A stretch of DNA of 64,000 bases, from IMG/VR virus record IMGVR_UViG_3300045970_000382, positions 62,001 through 126,000 of that record. One strand, given 5' to 3'. Every line of letters begins with the position of its first letter. Position 1 is the stretch's first letter. The DNA is from a virus. The translations under genes were made by a program, and so were the position numbers. The notes under the pieces were generated by a model. It saw only the letters and a program-made list of their open reading frames with translations. It was not told the origin of the DNA and did not search any database. Positions 42,037 through 50,927 of the stretch are shown in pieces.

Positions 42037-43134
42037 TTAAAAAGCCTTGGTTGAGATCAAGTGCAAGAAATTACCATTGCAACTCTTGCAGGCTATAATG
42101 CCACTTGTGTAGCTGATACAGATGTGGGTCATTTTAGGTAAAACTCTATTCAATATTTCTGGATCAACTTGGAAACGGCCTGATTCAAGTAGAGTTGCAA
42201 CTTCAAAGCTATCATCACTCCTTCCTGATTTAGAAAGTGTGTCGAAGAATATGGTTTTATCTTTGCTTTCAATCTTGGTTATCATTTTGTCTTCAGGGGA
42301 TACCAAAATACAAGCTCTGCTTATGATATTTTCTAATTCTTTTGTTACTTCTATAAAAGAAGTAAACTTATTTTCTAAGGTACCTATCAAGTTTACAAAG
42401 TCTGTCTTAGTATCAACGTCTATTAAACGGGTAAATATAGTCGTATTTTCATCTATTTCTGCTATTAAGAATAAATTATCTTCATCTTCTGACACATAAA
42501 GATCTATATATTCTATATCCTCATTATCTGTTGGTTTAGCTTTTATCAATCTAATAAGTTGTTCACAAAAAGTGCTTGGAATAATTACATCTATAACAAT
42601 GTTATCCATGATATTGGGAGATTCGTACTTATATCTGCTGACAGTAATTCCATCAATTGAATAAAACTCTAATTTTCCTTCGTCAATAATTAGCCTTACC
42701 CCGCTCTTTTCAGGAGAAGATAAATCTTGAGAAATACTTACCAGACAACTAGCTAGACCATCTATAACATCTAGTGGTAAAGATATTTTTTGACATGATA
42801 TTATGTCTGGCATAGTGAAAATGAAATCCTCTTTAGGTAAGGTAGGGAAACTCATTTTTGTTCTACCACTCTTAAAGATAATTTCATCCATCTTTTTAAC
42901 TATTTCAACATCATTGCCTGAAATAGAATTCAGCATCTTTATAAGCAGAGCAGCGGGTATAGCACATTCTATATTATTTTTGTATTTTACTTCTATAGCC
43001 TGTAAATCATTGTAGGCTGTCACTTTAGTAGAATCAAAACAAAAATGGGTTAAGATCGGGGCAAATGATCTAGTCATGATAAAGGGATAAGCTTTATCTA
43101 AAAGATTTGATAATTCATTTTTATTCACTAGCAT
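42037..43134 (-). CDS. Beta-type DNA sliding clamp
   Basis: A 365-residue protein with the length and repetition of bacterial DnaN: three similar domains of about 120 residues. The features that show it are ELSNLLDKAYPFI..RSFAPILTH at the start, SGVRLIIDEGKLEFYSIDGI in domain 2 and EILNRVLPKMTHICISYTSG in domain 3. It would tether the polymerase at 38722 and be loaded by the 37543 product. It lies two bases from the DpdA-like gene. Confidence 0.85.
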   Translation of the reverse strand: MLVNKNELSNLLDKAYPFIMTRSFAPILTHFCFDSTKVTAYNDLQAIEVKYKNNIECAIPAALLIKMLNSISGNDVEIVKKMDEIIFKSGRTKMSFPTLPKEDFIFTMPDIISCQKISLPLDVIDGLASCLVSISQDLSSPEKSGVRLIIDEGKLEFYSIDGITVSRYKYESPNIMDNIVIDVIIPSTFCEQLIRLIKAKPTDNEDIEYIDLYVSEDEDNLFLIAEIDENTTIFTRLIDVDTKTDFVNLIGTLENKFTSFIEVTKELENIISRACILVSPEDKMITKIESKDKTIFFDTLSKSGRSDDSFEVATLLESGRFQVDPEILNRVLPKMTHICISYTSGIIACKSCNGNFLHLISTKAF

Positions 43135-43136
43135 CT

Positions 43137-44660
43137 TTATTTTCCTTTAATTTTGGGTAAGATAATTTTATAATTTATTGAACCTAACAACTCTGTTATA
43201 TTTTCGGTTACTAATAAATTAATTTCATCTGTTGAAAGATTAATTGGGACTTTTAATTCCAAATCCAGTAATTTAATAATAGGTGAGACTTTTATTAATT
43301 TTGTTTCAGGTAATTGTTCAGTAGTTACTGTTATGGATAGTTCTTCTTCTGATTCCACTACAACAGTACTGGATTCATTAATGATTCTTGTTTGTTGTCT
43401 TTTTACCAGTTTGATTTCTTGTTTAACAGGAGTTATTTTTTCAACTTTAGTCTTTTTAAATATGGGATCTGAAGTAATTGATTGTTCTAGTTCCTTTAAA
43501 GTTAAATCTGTTAAATGAACTCTATTTTTCAATACATGTTGGTAATTATTTTCAGAACTTTTTTGTATTATTATTAACTTTTTCTTAGCTAATACCATTT
43601 CAGGTAAAAAATCTTTATTAAATTTGTCTTCAATAAAATAATCATTAATGGCTAAACAAGCAGAGGCATAATTATCGTAAGAATAAGATAAAAGAAATTT
43701 TAGATTGTCTTCTCTTTCAAAAATTCTATCAATAACAGTATAGATTCCAGGAACAGTATTTGAAGATGACGAAGCAGTACCTGCTAAATAAATATTCCCA
43801 CCTTGTTCATAATTAAAATTATCTTTATAGTGATTTTTTAATTCTTTTTCTGCATTAATGTAAAATAAGGCATTAACAGTATCGCGTTCTAAATATCCAA
43901 CATTTTTTTCAGCAGACAATTTTTCTATAGATGAATTTAAAGATGAGATATATGAATCAATTATTTTTCTATTGGATGGAGTTAAACCATAATAATGACT
44001 TGGACTAATAACACGACCTGCTGTCACTGCTATGCTTTTTATTCTATGAGGAAAATAATCGTATTTAACGACTTCATTATTCTTAATTACAAAATTTGGT
44101 ATTTGAATATGGCCTAGTCTAGCTCCAAATCCCCAAGTACTGGAATCACAACTATAAAATGGATATAGTTTTAATATATCAAGAGCAGTTGCAGCAAATC
44201 CATGAATCTTTACACGAGGTGATCCATCAGGAAGTTGAATATACTGCTCAAATACTCTTTTAATCCATCCCTCATACGGAGCAGCGTAAGGTCCTTTATT
44301 GACACCCGCTACGCCTATGTATTCATAGGCATCTATCATTTTAGATAACCATTTGAAATCTTCAAATAAATGAAATGCAGGAATAGGATATAATCCATTT
44401 GATTCCATGTATTTAAGTATGTCCCAACTGTATCCAGGATGACCAATCACATCTAAAGTCACATAGAATGTAAGATTTTTAGATGCATGTAAGTATCCAA
44501 TATACTTGTCAAGCATCGTTTTAAAAAATCTTGTTCTGATTATATTGTAATTTAGATTTGTATTACTTCTGAAGGATTTATCTTCGTAGTGCTGAATATA
44601 ACGAGCAAAAACTGTATGTGCTCCACTATCGAGTGATAACCATAACTCTTTATCTTTCAT
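43137..44660 (-). CDS. DpdA/TGT-like 7-deazaguanine transglycosylase
   Basis: A 507-residue protein. The first 230 residues fit the tRNA-guanine transglycosylase superfamily as seen in phage DpdA: SLDSGAHT (9-16, TGT has DSGGFQ), YVTLDVIGHPGYSWDILKYM (66-85) with the probable nucleophile D70, GLYPIPAFHLFEDFKWL (89-105), IGVAGVNKG, VKIHGFAATA (150-159) and YSCDSSTWGFGAR. DpdA enzymes put 7-deazaguanines into DNA. The last 150 residues are a charged low-complexity extension. FolE and a QueD-like protein nearby support this reading. Confidence 0.75.
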   Translation of the reverse strand: MKDKELWLSLDSGAHTVFARYIQHYEDKSFRSNTNLNYNIIRTRFFKTMLDKYIGYLHASKNLTFYVTLDVIGHPGYSWDILKYMESNGLYPIPAFHLFEDFKWLSKMIDAYEYIGVAGVNKGPYAAPYEGWIKRVFEQYIQLPDGSPRVKIHGFAATALDILKLYPFYSCDSSTWGFGARLGHIQIPNFVIKNNEVVKYDYFPHRIKSIAVTAGRVISPSHYYGLTPSNRKIIDSYISSLNSSIEKLSAEKNVGYLERDTVNALFYINAEKELKNHYKDNFNYEQGGNIYLAGTASSSSNTVPGIYTVIDRIFEREDNLKFLLSYSYDNYASACLAINDYFIEDKFNKDFLPEMVLAKKKLIIIQKSSENNYQHVLKNRVHLTDLTLKELEQSITSDPIFKKTKVEKITPVKQEIKLVKRQQTRIINESSTVVVESEEELSITVTTEQLPETKLIKVSPIIKLLDLELKVPINLSTDEINLLVTENITELLGSINYKIILPKIKGK

Positions 44661-44675
44661 CTATTATCCATTTAA

Positions 44676-44735
44676 ATTTTGCTGTTTAAGCCGTGTTTTT
44701 ATACAGTGCTATGGTGGTATTACCGCCACCATTTT
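44676..44735 (-). repeat. Intergenic hairpins (GCTGTTTAAGC motif and ATGGTGG stem-loop)
   Basis: GCTGTTTAAGC at 44681-44691 matches the motif at 1493, 1514 and 62564. ATGGTGG (44711-44717) pairs with CCACCAT (44726-44732) around an 8-base loop. The region lies after AP2/HNH copy 4 and before the DpdA-like gene. It may be a weak terminator or mRNA-stabilising structure. Confidence 0.4.
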
Positions 44736-44742
44736 CTAATCG

Positions 44743-45342
44743 TCAGCACGTTGTTTTAGTTGAATTTTTACAGGTTTTATCGTGTACTTCATAATTCATT
44801 AAAACAATATAAACTCTTGAATCAAGATTCTTTTTATACATACGAGTTACTCTTTTTATTTCAGCTTCTTTAGCATTTTTATAAGCTAAAAATGCCAATT
44901 CAATTGTTGGAAAATGACCTAATGATTTATTCTTTTTATTAATGTAACAAAGAGCCCTATAAGGGCTCTTTGTTCTATTTGACCAAGATACTCCAATTGG
45001 AAGATTATTATTTTTACTCTTATAACATGTCATAATGCAGTTCAGTTCTTGGGGCAGTAATACACACGTATCTTTACTATAGATTTTATTATCTTTAATA
45101 AGAATATCTTTGTCAAGTTGCCAATTTAAATTAGAACCATTCATAGCTAGATAATCATGACAAAAATTTTGAAAATTATGCCATCTTTCATCTACTGTAC
45201 AACCAATGTAACTCTGTTGTTTATCTTGAACCTTTTTAACATAACATCTAAAGAGCATTGTACTCCAAGTAAAATAGATTCGTCTATGAGACACCGACGA
45301 ATATTGGCCTTCTCCAAGAATACCTACACCATGTGCTGCCAT
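44743..45342 (-). CDS. AP2/HNH-like homing-type protein, copy 4 (N-terminally shortened)
   Basis: A 199-residue copy that lacks the SH3-like N-terminal domain and starts near the GVGILGEGQYSS segment. The central domain (YFTWSTMLFRCYVKK...NKIYSKDTCVLLPQELN) and the AP2-like end (IGVSWSNRTKSPYRALC...GHFPTIELAFLAYK) remain, and the C-terminus carries an extra tail KTCKNSTKTTC. It diverges most from the others. It is either a decaying copy or a shorter functional form. It is 3 bases from the ligase gene. Confidence 0.7.
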   Translation of the reverse strand: MAAHGVGILGEGQYSSVSHRRIYFTWSTMLFRCYVKKVQDKQQSYIGCTVDERWHNFQNFCHDYLAMNGSNLNWQLDKDILIKDNKIYSKDTCVLLPQELNCIMTCYKSKNNNLPIGVSWSNRTKSPYRALCYINKKNKSLGHFPTIELAFLAYKNAKEAEIKRVTRMYKKNLDSRVYIVLMNYEVHDKTCKNSTKTTC

Positions 45343-45344
45343 AT

Positions 45345-46472
45345 TTATTCGTAATTCCTTACACAGATTCCTCTTGCATGAAACGGCACTTTATACTCTG
45401 TTAGGTTCTGGTAACGGACTGTCAAATATTTACCTATTAAGTTCTCTTTGTCTTTAAACCATCTTGTTCTTGTAGCAGCATCGCCTTTTGGCCTCACATT
45501 AAATTCAGCACCTAACTTTGTGGCACACGTAAAAATGATTTGATTTTCTTCTTTACCTACACCACAGTATCCACCTGTGATAATAAATTCTTCTTCAAAG
45601 TAATCCTTTAATTTTAACAAATCATAAGATCGATAATCTACTTTGTATAAACCATCTTTGTTGCGTAACATACTACCTTCATACCCTTGTTCTACTGCTT
45701 GGATATGAAATTCTTGAATTTCATCATAGCTATTTACTTTTATAGTCTCAACTAGATGTATATTTTCAGTAGAGCTACCAAACCATTTATTTAGCTCCTC
45801 AAATCTTTCATAATAAGGAACATCGAGTCTCACAAAATCATAGATATGAAATTGTATAGGATTATCTGATATGTTTTCACGAGATGTTAAAACTCTTTTA
45901 ATCCTACTTACTATTTGATTCAGTGGTAAGTTTGGATTATATAATTCTCCATCAAGTATTGTTCCGACAGGGCATTTTTCAAGTATCTGTTTGCTAAAAA
46001 TATCTAAGGTAGTAAAAGGTTTGTTTTTTCGTGAAGTAAATTTAACTGTGTTATTAGGCATAACTTCTGCTAAACATCTAACCCCATCCAGCTTTCGTTG
46101 TACGTATGCGGGGTATTTAAGTCTATCAGGGTGTTTAAGATATGACTGTGCCAGCATTGGTAGTATTATCTTATTTTCATTACAATCCTGTAAATCTTTT
46201 CGATAACCTTCATCTCGTTTTTTTTCAGCAGTCGAATCTAATTCAGACCATGCCTGCATAAGTGGAGAAGTTTCATTGCTCTTACCAATATTTTTACCTG
46301 ATCTAATATGTTTGACAGCTTGTTGTTTCTTACCGTCAATATATCCATGTTCTACTACAATGTCAGCACTTTTATCATCTTGACTTTCAATCCATCCTGA
46401 CCAGACTTTAATTTTGCCTGTTGATGACTTCCCAAATAGAGTTATTTTATTGCTTATTGTAATCATTGCCAC
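45345..46472 (-). CDS. ATP-dependent DNA ligase with N-terminal WGR-like domain
   Basis: A 375-residue protein. Residues 1-90 resemble a WGR domain (KIKVWSGWIES, VVEHGYIDGKKQQAVK, SGKNIGKSNETSPLMQA). The nucleotidyltransferase domain carries motif I VQRKLDGVRC with the AMP-binding Lys127, then GTILDGELY, IYDFV, EGSMLRN and LLKLKDYF (motif V). It seals nicks in DNA. The gene follows its own strong promoter (46499-46527). Confidence 0.88.
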   Translation of the reverse strand: MAMITISNKITLFGKSSTGKIKVWSGWIESQDDKSADIVVEHGYIDGKKQQAVKHIRSGKNIGKSNETSPLMQAWSELDSTAEKKRDEGYRKDLQDCNENKIILPMLAQSYLKHPDRLKYPAYVQRKLDGVRCLAEVMPNNTVKFTSRKNKPFTTLDIFSKQILEKCPVGTILDGELYNPNLPLNQIVSRIKRVLTSRENISDNPIQFHIYDFVRLDVPYYERFEELNKWFGSSTENIHLVETIKVNSYDEIQEFHIQAVEQGYEGSMLRNKDGLYKVDYRSYDLLKLKDYFEEEFIITGGYCGVGKEENQIIFTCATKLGAEFNVRPKGDAATRTRWFKDKENLIGKYLTVRYQNLTEYKVPFHARGICVRNYE

Positions 46473-46498
46473 TCCTTTTATATTGCTTTAAAAACATA

Positions 46499-46527
46499 TT
46501 ATACATAAACTATACAGTCAAGTCAAG
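46499..46527 (-). promoter_or_regulatory. Sigma70-type promoter: TTGACT-17-TATAAT
   Basis: Minus strand: TTGACT (46527-46522), 17-bp spacer, TATAAT (46504-46499). It lies about 27 bp upstream of the ligase ATG and is the best of the set. Confidence 0.75.
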
Positions 46528-46543
46528 AGTTATAACTTGTTAA

Positions 46544-47278
46544 TTAATCATTAAATTCTACTACACGATTCATTAAAGCAACATATACTCTTGATTCTAA
46601 TAAATTTTTGTAAAAATTAGCCAGTCTTTTAAATTCAGTTTCTTTAGCTACTTTATAAGTTAGATATGCTTCTTGTTCTGTTTTGTAAGAACCAAGATAT
46701 TTATATTTTCCTTTAATACTACATTGAGCTATATATGGATTTATATAACGTTCATCATAAGTAACTCCAATACGAAATTCACCTCTATTAGCATTACATT
46801 TTTCTAAAACATTATTTATCTCTTGTGGTACTAAACAACATGTTTCTGGTGAATAGATTTTATTACCTTTAAATAATATATCTTTATCCAATTGCCAATT
46901 TAAATCTGAAATCATCATTAGTAAATAATCGTGACAAAAATTTTGAAAGTTCCACCATCTTTCACAAACAATACATCCAATATAAGATTGTTGTCTTGAT
47001 TGAGTTTCTAAATCATAACACCTTCGTAACATTTGAAACCAAACCATATAAATTCTTGGATGTGATGTACGAGAATAATTTCCTACGCCAATATAACCAA
47101 TTCCAGAAATACTAGGATGATTTGGATTTTTAACATGACCTCCTCTTAAATTACTTGCTTGACAAATTATTTCAAATCCATTTTCAAATCTAACTTTCAC
47201 ATTTCTTGAATCTATAAATTCTATAACAGTACAAGATCCATAATTATCCGTTTTAAAAACATCTCCAATTTTAATCAT
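46544..47278 (-). CDS. AP2/HNH-like homing-type protein, copy 5
   Basis: A 244-residue copy with IKIGDVFKTDNYGSCTVIEF, MVWFQMLRRCYDLE...NKIYSPETCCLVPQEIN and IGVTYDERYINPYIAQC...GSYKTEQEAYLTYK. It shares RGEFRIGV with copy 6. Its ATG overlaps the upstream 73-residue gene by 8 bases, and its stop lies upstream of the ligase promoter. Confidence 0.75.
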   Translation of the reverse strand: MIKIGDVFKTDNYGSCTVIEFIDSRNVKVRFENGFEIICQASNLRGGHVKNPNHPSISGIGYIGVGNYSRTSHPRIYMVWFQMLRRCYDLETQSRQQSYIGCIVCERWWNFQNFCHDYLLMMISDLNWQLDKDILFKGNKIYSPETCCLVPQEINNVLEKCNANRGEFRIGVTYDERYINPYIAQCSIKGKYKYLGSYKTEQEAYLTYKVAKETEFKRLANFYKNLLESRVYVALMNRVVEFND

Positions 47279-47492
47279 TTTTTAGTTTCTCTGAAGTGTT
47301 GATTATATTAACCCATTCTTTTATAACACGCATTTTACTGTGGGGTGTCAAAACTGAATCAAAATGTAGACGAAATCGATCTATCTCATATTTCGTTACT
47401 TCGTTTAGACGAAAAATTCTTAAGACAGTCTCTTTTAACTCGAAAGGAGACGAATTCTTATTTCCATAAATAGATAGATTGTAACGAGGCAT
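47271..47492 (-). CDS. Small hypothetical protein (73 aa)
   Basis: Seventy-three residues (MPRYNLSIYGNKNSSPFELK...), mostly helical in the second half (EVTKYEIDRFRLHFDSVL). It lies 3 bases after the QueD-like gene in the same operon and overlaps AP2/HNH copy 5. No family recognised. Confidence 0.5.
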   Translation of the reverse strand: MPRYNLSIYGNKNSSPFELKETVLRIFRLNEVTKYEIDRFRLHFDSVLTPHSKMRVIKEWVNIINTSEKLKND

Positions 47493-47495
47493 TTC

Positions 47496-47852
47496 TTATT
47501 TTAAAAAACCTTGTAGAACTATAGATCCATTTTCATTATCTTCTGAAACAGATACTTTATCTGCATTAAAGTGAGTTAAGATTAATTCAGCCAGTAATTC
47601 ACAGCTTGTTGTACCCATATATGGTATGTTGTTTATTTTATTGGGGAAAATAGTAGTGAGAAAATCATTGACTCTATGTTTTAGTTCAATAAATTCAATA
47701 TTACGATCTGAATGATAAACTGGAATTACTACTTCTATATGAAATATATGCCTGTGATAGTTTTTTAAATATTGGCATTCTTCTGTATCAAGTATATCTT
47801 TCCAACAATGAAGTCCCTCGAATGTGGTTTTACAAAATATATATCTTTTCAT
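47496..47852 (-). CDS. queD: QueD-like 6-carboxytetrahydropterin synthase
   Basis: A 118-residue protein of the PTPS/QueD fold in the version found in phages and actinobacteria: FEGLHCWKDI near the start, YHRHIFHIEVVIPVY (His ligands of the zinc site, about 33-47), FIELKHRVNDFL, TSCELLAELIL and VSVSEDNENGSIV. QueD makes CPH4, the second step of 7-deazaguanine synthesis after FolE. It is shorter than E. coli QueD. Next to it is a glycosyltransferase; FolE lies two genes upstream in the operon. Confidence 0.75.
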   Translation of the reverse strand: MKRYIFCKTTFEGLHCWKDILDTEECQYLKNYHRHIFHIEVVIPVYHSDRNIEFIELKHRVNDFLTTIFPNKINNIPYMGTTSCELLAELILTHFNADKVSVSEDNENGSIVLQGFLK

Positions 47853-48974
47853 TCAATTTAGCCTTGTCATAGAAGAAATAATATGATGGAACATATTGGG
47901 TATAGCAGCAGCACTTTTAGTTTCCACTTGTTCTCTATTAACGTTTATTAATTCAGATAAATAATTATTATCCATTTTTTGAAAAGTATCTAATAATTTT
48001 AGAGTGTATTGTGTAGAGTAATCAGTATTAGCAGGATATCTAAACAGGTCTAAGAATATTTCAGGATATGATAATGCATCAGGAACTATGGGGATGCAAC
48101 CTGCAAAAAGTGATTCAATCATACTGATTCCAAAAGTCTCTTGTTTGGCTAAAGATATACTGTATTTGCATTGGTTTAATAGAGTGTAAAACTCATCCTT
48201 AGTCTTAGTAAGATTTTGAGTAATTTTTAATTCATAGCCACGATTCTTTAATTCTTTATTAAGGAAATCTAATGAACTTTTACTTTTTTCTTTACTAAGT
48301 CTATGTGGAAAAGCTACCCAATTTTTCTTATGTTCAAGTTTTGTATTGACTAAAGATATTGAATCATAAAACGGTAAAGATGTCACTTTGATTTTTTTAT
48401 TAATAGATATATAATCTTTATCATCTAATTGTGTTCTCACAAATTTAAGAATTAAATTTTTATGGAACTCCGTTGCTACGAAAATGGTATTTGAAATTAA
48501 AAGCCAACCTGTTTCAAAATTTTTTGACCAATTTTGGACACATTTTTGATAAGTTAAATCCCACTCGTCCCAAGTTCCAGCGTGCAATATGCCAAATATT
48601 TTTATTGATATTTCTAACATGGATTCAATATATTTTAATTGCTCTATACCAGGATTCCACAAGTCGTGAAAAAACACTCCAAACTCAGTTTCACCCTCAT
48701 AGTGGTGATGTTTAATAATTTTTATTATTTCACACATCTGGGATGTTTTCCAAATGCCTGTATTTAATGGATTTAAAAAATGATGATTATCTATTGTATT
48801 TGAATCAAGTTTACTTCCATAAACAGTTATATAAGTTATGCCATTTTTATCACCTGAAAGTATTTTATTTAGATAAGATCTAATCCATTCATCCCATTGT
48901 TTGCTATAACGGTTTTCTATCGGTTCGATTGGAGCATTGATTAAAAACATTGTTTTATTCCTTATTATAAACAT
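47853..48974 (-). CDS. GT-B glycosyltransferase (GT4-like)
   Basis: A 373-residue protein; a shorter start at 48950 (MFLINAPIEPIENRY) is possible. The C-terminal domain contains the GT4-type donor site SLAKQETFGISMIESLFAGC followed by IPIVPDALSYPEIF. The middle has the linker WVAFPHRLSKEKS. It sits directly upstream of the QueD-like gene, so it could glycosylate a modified base or act on another product. The acceptor is unknown. Confidence 0.7.
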   Translation of the reverse strand: MFIIRNKTMFLINAPIEPIENRYSKQWDEWIRSYLNKILSGDKNGITYITVYGSKLDSNTIDNHHFLNPLNTGIWKTSQMCEIIKIIKHHHYEGETEFGVFFHDLWNPGIEQLKYIESMLEISIKIFGILHAGTWDEWDLTYQKCVQNWSKNFETGWLLISNTIFVATEFHKNLILKFVRTQLDDKDYISINKKIKVTSLPFYDSISLVNTKLEHKKNWVAFPHRLSKEKSKSSLDFLNKELKNRGYELKITQNLTKTKDEFYTLLNQCKYSISLAKQETFGISMIESLFAGCIPIVPDALSYPEIFLDLFRYPANTDYSTQYTLKLLDTFQKMDNNYLSELINVNREQVETKSAAAIPNMFHHIISSMTRLN

Positions 48975-49242
48975 TTAGTATTTGAGTAGGCCAGTTTTGT
49001 ATCTCTTTTTTTAATGATTCTTTACCCGTGTCCCCACTCATGTAGAAATCGAAAAGGCGACATTGTTCTGAAATAATTTTCATATTTTCAGCTAATAATT
49101 CTATACCTTTTATTATTTCAATGTCTTCGTGTGTAATATCATAATCTATTATTCCTTTTACTGAATTATGTATATCTGATAACATTTCATCTGCTAAATT
49201 GCTGATCTGATAATGCACGTAATTGTAGTGTCCTCCACTCAT
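48955..49242 (-). CDS. Small conserved phage protein (95 aa)
   Basis: Ninety-five residues beginning MSGGHYNYVHYQISNLADEM and ending with an FDFYMSGDTGKESLKKEI motif. This MSGGHY...YMSGDTG pattern occurs in many phage and bacterial small proteins of unknown function. It lies between FolE and the glycosyltransferase with a short overlap of 20 bases. Confidence 0.6.
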   Translation of the reverse strand: MSGGHYNYVHYQISNLADEMLSDIHNSVKGIIDYDITHEDIEIIKGIELLAENMKIISEQCRLFDFYMSGDTGKESLKKEIQNWPTQILNVYNKE

Positions 49243-49252
49243 TTTGTTTCTC

Positions 49253-49822
49253 CTATCTTATTGAGTCAAAAAATTCTGTTCGAGAAACTAGGTTCTCAAA
49301 ACAACCAAGGTATGCAGTTGTAGATATAGTGCTGTTATGAGTTTTTACTCCCCTAATTTTCATACAAAGATGCTGTCCTGTAATATGCACTATACAGCCT
49401 TTTGATTTAAGACTTCTATCAAGAGTTTTAACAATATCTGTTGTTAATTGCTCTTGAAGAATTGGTCTAGCTGCTAGTAATTCAATAACTCGTGGTATTT
49501 TACTTAATCCAATAACTACATTATTTGGAATATACGCAAAATTTATTTTCATCTCAACTGGGAGAAAATGGTGTGGGCAAACACTCCAAACATCTAAATT
49601 CCTGAACGTTATCATTTCGTTATAATCTGCTGGAAATGTTGTATTAAGAATCTTTTCCATTTCTTTTTCAGAATCGGGACTTAATCCTCTAAATATCTCT
49701 TTGTATGATCTTGCTACTCTAGCAGGGGTTTGTGCAAAATTAGGATCATTTAAATCTAATCCTAGAGTTTCTAATATGGATTTAAAGTGTTGTTCAATAT
49801 CTAATAATTGATTAGGTGTCAT
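49253..49822 (-). CDS. folE: GTP cyclohydrolase I
   Basis: A 189-residue protein with the FolE signatures: TPARVARSYKEIF, MITFRNLDVWSVCPHHFLPV (zinc Cys and His), VVIGLSKIPRVIELLAARPILQEQL and QHLCMKIRGVK (second Cys). It makes dihydroneopterin triphosphate from GTP, the entry to both folate and 7-deazaguanine synthesis. With QueD and DpdA-like genes close by, the second role is favoured; DHFR elsewhere also makes folate relevant. Confidence 0.88.
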   Translation of the reverse strand: MTPNQLLDIEQHFKSILETLGLDLNDPNFAQTPARVARSYKEIFRGLSPDSEKEMEKILNTTFPADYNEMITFRNLDVWSVCPHHFLPVEMKINFAYIPNNVVIGLSKIPRVIELLAARPILQEQLTTDIVKTLDRSLKSKGCIVHITGQHLCMKIRGVKTHNSTISTTAYLGCFENLVSRTEFFDSIR

Positions 49823-49833
49823 ATTATTTCCTT

Positions 49834-49869
49834 AAAGTATATCCGATTATTTTACATCGGATATACTTT
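49834..49869. terminator. Long perfect inverted repeat between parB-like and folE genes
   Basis: AAAGTATATCCGAT (49834-49847) pairs perfectly with ATCGGATATACTTT (49856-49869) around an 8-base loop. It lies between the ParB-like stop and the FolE start, both on the minus strand. There is only a weak T-run, so it may be a terminator/attenuator or a protein-binding site. Confidence 0.6.
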
Positions 49870-49878
49870 AGTTATTTA

Positions 49879-50835
49879 TTACTCTGTTACTTGTTCTTTT
49901 TCCTGTTCTTTTAACAGTTTAGCTGCCTTACGCTCTTCATTCAATTTTTGTAATGGAGAAGTAGCACGTTTTATTTCTGTTTTTATATCCTCATTAAAGA
50001 AACAATGAAAACCAGCAGTATCAATGAACGCAGAAACTATTGTTTCCAATTCTTCTTCTGATTTGGAATCTATTTTTATTAGTATATAATCATCTGGTAT
50101 GGGGTGTTTTGGTCCTTGTATTTTTTCTTGTTCTTCTATCTCTTTTTCTTCTTGCAAAACTTCGTTGTGGTCTTTAACATCGTTTTTTCCAGTAGCCTTG
50201 TCAACATGCTTTTTCAATTCAGCTACAGACCACTTTTTATCCACTGCTTTTTGAGCCATAGCAAGTTGTTCTTCTTTGGGTAATGATAAAATATTTAAAC
50301 CATGCCAATATTCCAATTCTTTCTTAGTAATCATTGTTTGGATAGCACTTTCAAGCTTTATAAGTCTCAAAGCATTAGCCACATGGGGTCGTGACTTACC
50401 AATTTGTTTGGCGAGTGTTTCTTGAGTAAACTTGCCTTTTTCCATAAGACTTCTCAAGGCGTATGCTTCTTCTATGGGCGATAAATCAGTCCGTTGTAAG
50501 TTTTCAATCAAAGCTAGTAACGAAGATTCATTTTCAGTATGAACAGATATGATTGCTTTAATGCGTTTTTTATCCAATAAAATATGTGCCCGCCAGCGAC
50601 GTTCACCAGCAATCAGTTCATATTCTTCTCCATCTTCAGCCGGTTCTTCTAACAAACGAACTGCTATGGGTTGAATCATGCCATTAACATCAATGGATTC
50701 AGCCAGCTCTTCTAACTCTTTTTGGTTAAAATCCTTTCGGGGTTGGTTCCGATTAGGGACGATGTTTGAAACTTCTACGAATTTCAATTCGTCAGTCAGA
50801 GTTTCAGTGACGGTTTTTCTTTTTAAAGCACTCAT
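49879..50835 (-). CDS. ParB/Spo0J-family protein 1
   Basis: About 318 residues from ATG 50835, chosen because TTGGAG lies 6 bases upstream; an in-frame TTG further up is less likely. It has the ParB CTPase core (VSNIVPNRNQPRKDFNQKEL; YELIAGERRWRAHILL with the GERR motif; ALIENLQRTDLSPIEEA) followed by an HTH (TQETLAKQIGKSRPHVANAL) and an acidic, Lys-rich C-terminal region. ParB proteins bind parS and spread on DNA, or in phages act as regulators. No ParA is in this window. Confidence 0.85.
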   Translation of the reverse strand: MSALKRKTVTETLTDELKFVEVSNIVPNRNQPRKDFNQKELEELAESIDVNGMIQPIAVRLLEEPAEDGEEYELIAGERRWRAHILLDKKRIKAIISVHTENESSLLALIENLQRTDLSPIEEAYALRSLMEKGKFTQETLAKQIGKSRPHVANALRLIKLESAIQTMITKKELEYWHGLNILSLPKEEQLAMAQKAVDKKWSVAELKKHVDKATGKNDVKDHNEVLQEEKEIEEQEKIQGPKHPIPDDYILIKIDSKSEEELETIVSAFIDTAGFHCFFNEDIKTEIKRATSPLQKLNEERKAAKLLKEQEKEQVTE

Positions 50836-50898
50836 AATATTCTCCAATTGATAAGATTAATATGTTTTATAAATTACAAATAAATAAAATCATGGCTT

Positions 50899-50927
50899 AT
50901 TATATACAAACTAAAACCGCTTGTAAA
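50899..50927 (-). promoter_or_regulatory. Sigma70-type promoter: TTTACA-17-TATAAT
   Basis: Minus strand: TTTACA (50927-50922), 17-bp spacer, TATAAT (50904-50899), about 64 bp upstream of the ParB-like start. The long leader may hold regulatory sites. Confidence 0.7.

Noticed and set aside
43137-49822. Complete preQ0 pathway within the window
   Set aside because: I found no PP-loop QueC or radical-SAM QueE among the ORFs; only FolE, QueD-like and DpdA-like genes are present.
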